The translations under genes and the position numbers were made by a program. The notes under the pieces were generated by a model. That model was given only the letters and a program-made list of their open reading frames with translations, ran no database searches and was not told where the DNA came from. A DNA stretch of 5,103 nucleotides from an uncultured Ruminococcus sp. (lineage in GTDB: Bacteria > Bacillota > Clostridia > Oscillospirales > CAG-382): assembly GCA_902783535.1 (NCBI GenBank), contig CACZRJ010000140.1, forward strand, positions 1 through 5,103, written 5' to 3'. How positions within the stretch are numbered: the stretch's first letter is position 1; every line of letters begins with the position of its first letter. Shown piece by piece: positions 4,018 through 5,103 of this stretch.

Positions 4018-5103
4018 ATGAGGAAAACAGTCGCTGCATTTCTTTGCGTCCTTCTGACGGCGTTACCGGTCCTGTCCTGCGGAAACGTTCAGAGCGAGAC
4101 CGGCCCGTCCGGAAGCGCGCCGGACGGCGGGACCGTCTCCATCGTCTTTTCCGATCCGTCCGGGTCGGAGCAAACGTCTCCGGCGGAATCCGTTTTTCCT
4201 CAAACGGACGAAACTGTTCCGGAAGGGTCCGCCGGGAGCGATCCGTCCGCGGCAAGTCCTGCGTCGGAGGAGCCGGGATCCGTGTCTCCGGAAGCGTCCG
4301 AAAGCGGAAAAACTCCGGATGACCCCGCCGAACCGTCCGAGCCCGGCGAATCCAACGAATCAAACGAATTCGGAGAATCCAACGAATTCGGAGAATTCGT
4401 AGAGTCCAACGAATCCGGAGAATTCAGCGGGGAAGAGCCGGAAACAGGGAAGAGCGTTCTCGTCGCGTATTTCTCCGTCACGGGAAACACCGCCCCTCTC
4501 GCGCGTTACGCGGCGGAGATCACGGACGCCGACCTGTACGAGATCGTTCCGGAAGTTCCGTATACAGAGGATGACATCAGATACTACACCGACTGCCGCG
4601 CGGACAGAGAGCAGAACGATCCTTCCGCCCGTCCGGCGATCGCCGGAAAAACGCCCGACACGAGCGGGTACGGCGTCGTGTTCATCGGATACCCGATCTG
4701 GCACGGCCAGGCGCCGCGGATCATCAGCACGTTTCTGGAAAGCGTGAAGCTGTCAGGCGTCACCGTCGTCCCGTTCTGCACCTCCCATTCCAGCGGGATC
4801 GGCTCGAGCGATACGGATCTTCATCCGCTCGCGCCGGACGCGAACTGGATCCGGGGCAGCCGGTTCGCCGCGGGAACGCAAAAGGAAGAAATGGAAAAAT
4901 GGATCGGCGGACTCGGACTTGAAACCGCGTCGCACGATGAACCGAAGGAGGGAGGACTCATGAACGTCACCGCGTCGGGAAAAACCTTCCGCGCGACATT
5001 CGCGGACACGGACGCGGCCAGAGCGTTCGCGAAAATGCTTCCGCTGACGGCGGAAATGACCGAGCTGAACGGAAACGAGAAATACGTCTATCTGGATCAG
5101 ACC
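4018..5103 (+). CDS. Lipoprotein with flavodoxin domain fused to a cyclophilin-like domain (C-terminus cut by window edge)
   Basis: The frame is open to the right edge (362 residues). A lipoprotein signal, MRKTVAAFLCVLLTALPVLSC, has its lipobox Cys at 21. A Ser/Pro/Glu/Gly/Asp linker spans about 25-144 and contains an E-[SF]-[NG] repeat. A flavodoxin domain follows at about 146-300: SVLVAYFS, then the FMN phosphate loop SVTGNT (153-158), VVFIGYPIWHGQAPRIISTFLE (220-241) and FCTSHSSGIGSS (253-264). From Met315 a cyclophilin-like domain begins (MNVTASGKTFRATFADTD, then LPLTAEMTELNGNEKYVYLDQ) and is cut off. The protein should be anchored outside the membrane, whereas ordinary flavodoxins are cytoplasmic. 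AAGGAG (4003-4008) is 9 bases before the ATG at 4018; an ATG at 4012 would be only 3 bases away, so 4018 is preferred. It lies 14 bases after the hydrolase. An extracytoplasmic electron-transfer or reductase role is inference. Confidence 0.93.
   Translation, partial: MRKTVAAFLCVLLTALPVLSCGNVQSETGPSGSAPDGGTVSIVFSDPSGSEQTSPAESVFPQTDETVPEGSAGSDPSAASPASEEPGSVSPEASESGKTPDDPAEPSEPGESNESNEFGESNEFGEFVESNESGEFSGEEPETGKSVLVAYFSVTGNTAPLARYAAEITDADLYEIVPEVPYTEDDIRYYTDCRADREQNDPSARPAIAGKTPDTSGYGVVFIGYPIWHGQAPRIISTFLESVKLSGVTVVPFCTSHSSGIGSSDTDLHPLAPDANWIRGSRFAAGTQKEEMEKWIGGLGLETASHDEPKEGGLMNVTASGKTFRATFADTDAARAFAKMLPLTAEMTELNGNEKYVYLDQT
4348..4428 (+). repeat. Nine imperfect 9-bp tandem units encoding E-[SF]-[NG] in the linker
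   Basis: The 81 bases divide into nine 9-base units close to GAATCCAAC or GAATTCGGA, giving residues 111-137 as repeats of Glu, Ser or Phe, then Asn or Gly (three units end otherwise or vary). The units stay in frame. The block lies at the end of the linker, just before the flavodoxin domain, and probably only lengthens the spacer. Confidence 0.8.
4945..4962 (+). promoter_or_regulatory. Strong internal ribosome binding site and ATG at the flavodoxin/cyclophilin-like junction
   Basis: Within the fused gene, AAGGAGG (4945-4951) stands 8 bases before an in-frame ATG (4960-4962), which is exactly where the cyclophilin-like domain begins. The codons around it spell a linker (DEPKEGGL). The site could start a separate, unexported cyclophilin-like protein, or be the relic of a once separate gene joined to the flavodoxin gene by loss of a stop. 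Sequence alone does not decide between these. Confidence 0.5.

Overview
The window looks like chromosomal DNA from a bacterium of the Bacillota, probably a GC-rich member of the Clostridia from a gut or similar anaerobic habitat. The grounds are strong purine-rich Shine-Dalgarno sites, AT-rich intergenic regions between GC-rich genes with a GCG/CCG/GGA/TCC codon bias, lipoproteins with long Pro/Ser/Glu/Asp linkers, and protein families common in anaerobic Firmicutes. The genus cannot be read from the sequence. No rRNA, tRNA, CRISPR array, insertion sequence or phage gene is visible.

Layout. Minus strand, 1-1572: the first 524 residues of a secreted lipoprotein with a beta-helix domain of the Cthe_2159 type ('carbohydrate-binding domain-containing protein', DUF4353); it runs off the left edge. 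Its 218-base upstream gap (1573-1790) holds a chain of small hairpins in the 5' leader, a weak promoter candidate and a terminator-like hairpin. Minus strand, 1791-2675: a LysR-type regulator. Positions 2676-2795: a compact divergent control region in which a perfect-consensus promoter for the regulator overlaps an extended -10 promoter firing the other way, with palindromes between and beside them. Plus strand, 2796 to the right edge: an apparent three-gene operon made of a 69-residue helical protein of unknown function, an alpha/beta hydrolase overlapping it by four bases, and a lipoprotein carrying a flavodoxin domain fused to a cyclophilin-like domain, cut by the right edge.

How the parts may work together. 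The divergent regulator with overlapping promoters suggests that the LysR protein controls both itself and the hydrolase-flavodoxin operon in response to a small molecule. The operon pairs a hydrolase whose likely nucleophile is cysteine with a membrane-anchored flavin protein. This suggests processing or reduction of a small reactive compound, but the substrate is unknown. The beta-helix lipoprotein is a separate surface function, probably polysaccharide or calcium binding, with its own leader.

The most notable points are the exported flavodoxin-cyclophilin fusion with a well-formed ribosome binding site still present at the domain junction, the repeated-hairpin leader with two possible pairing registers, and the interlocked divergent promoters.
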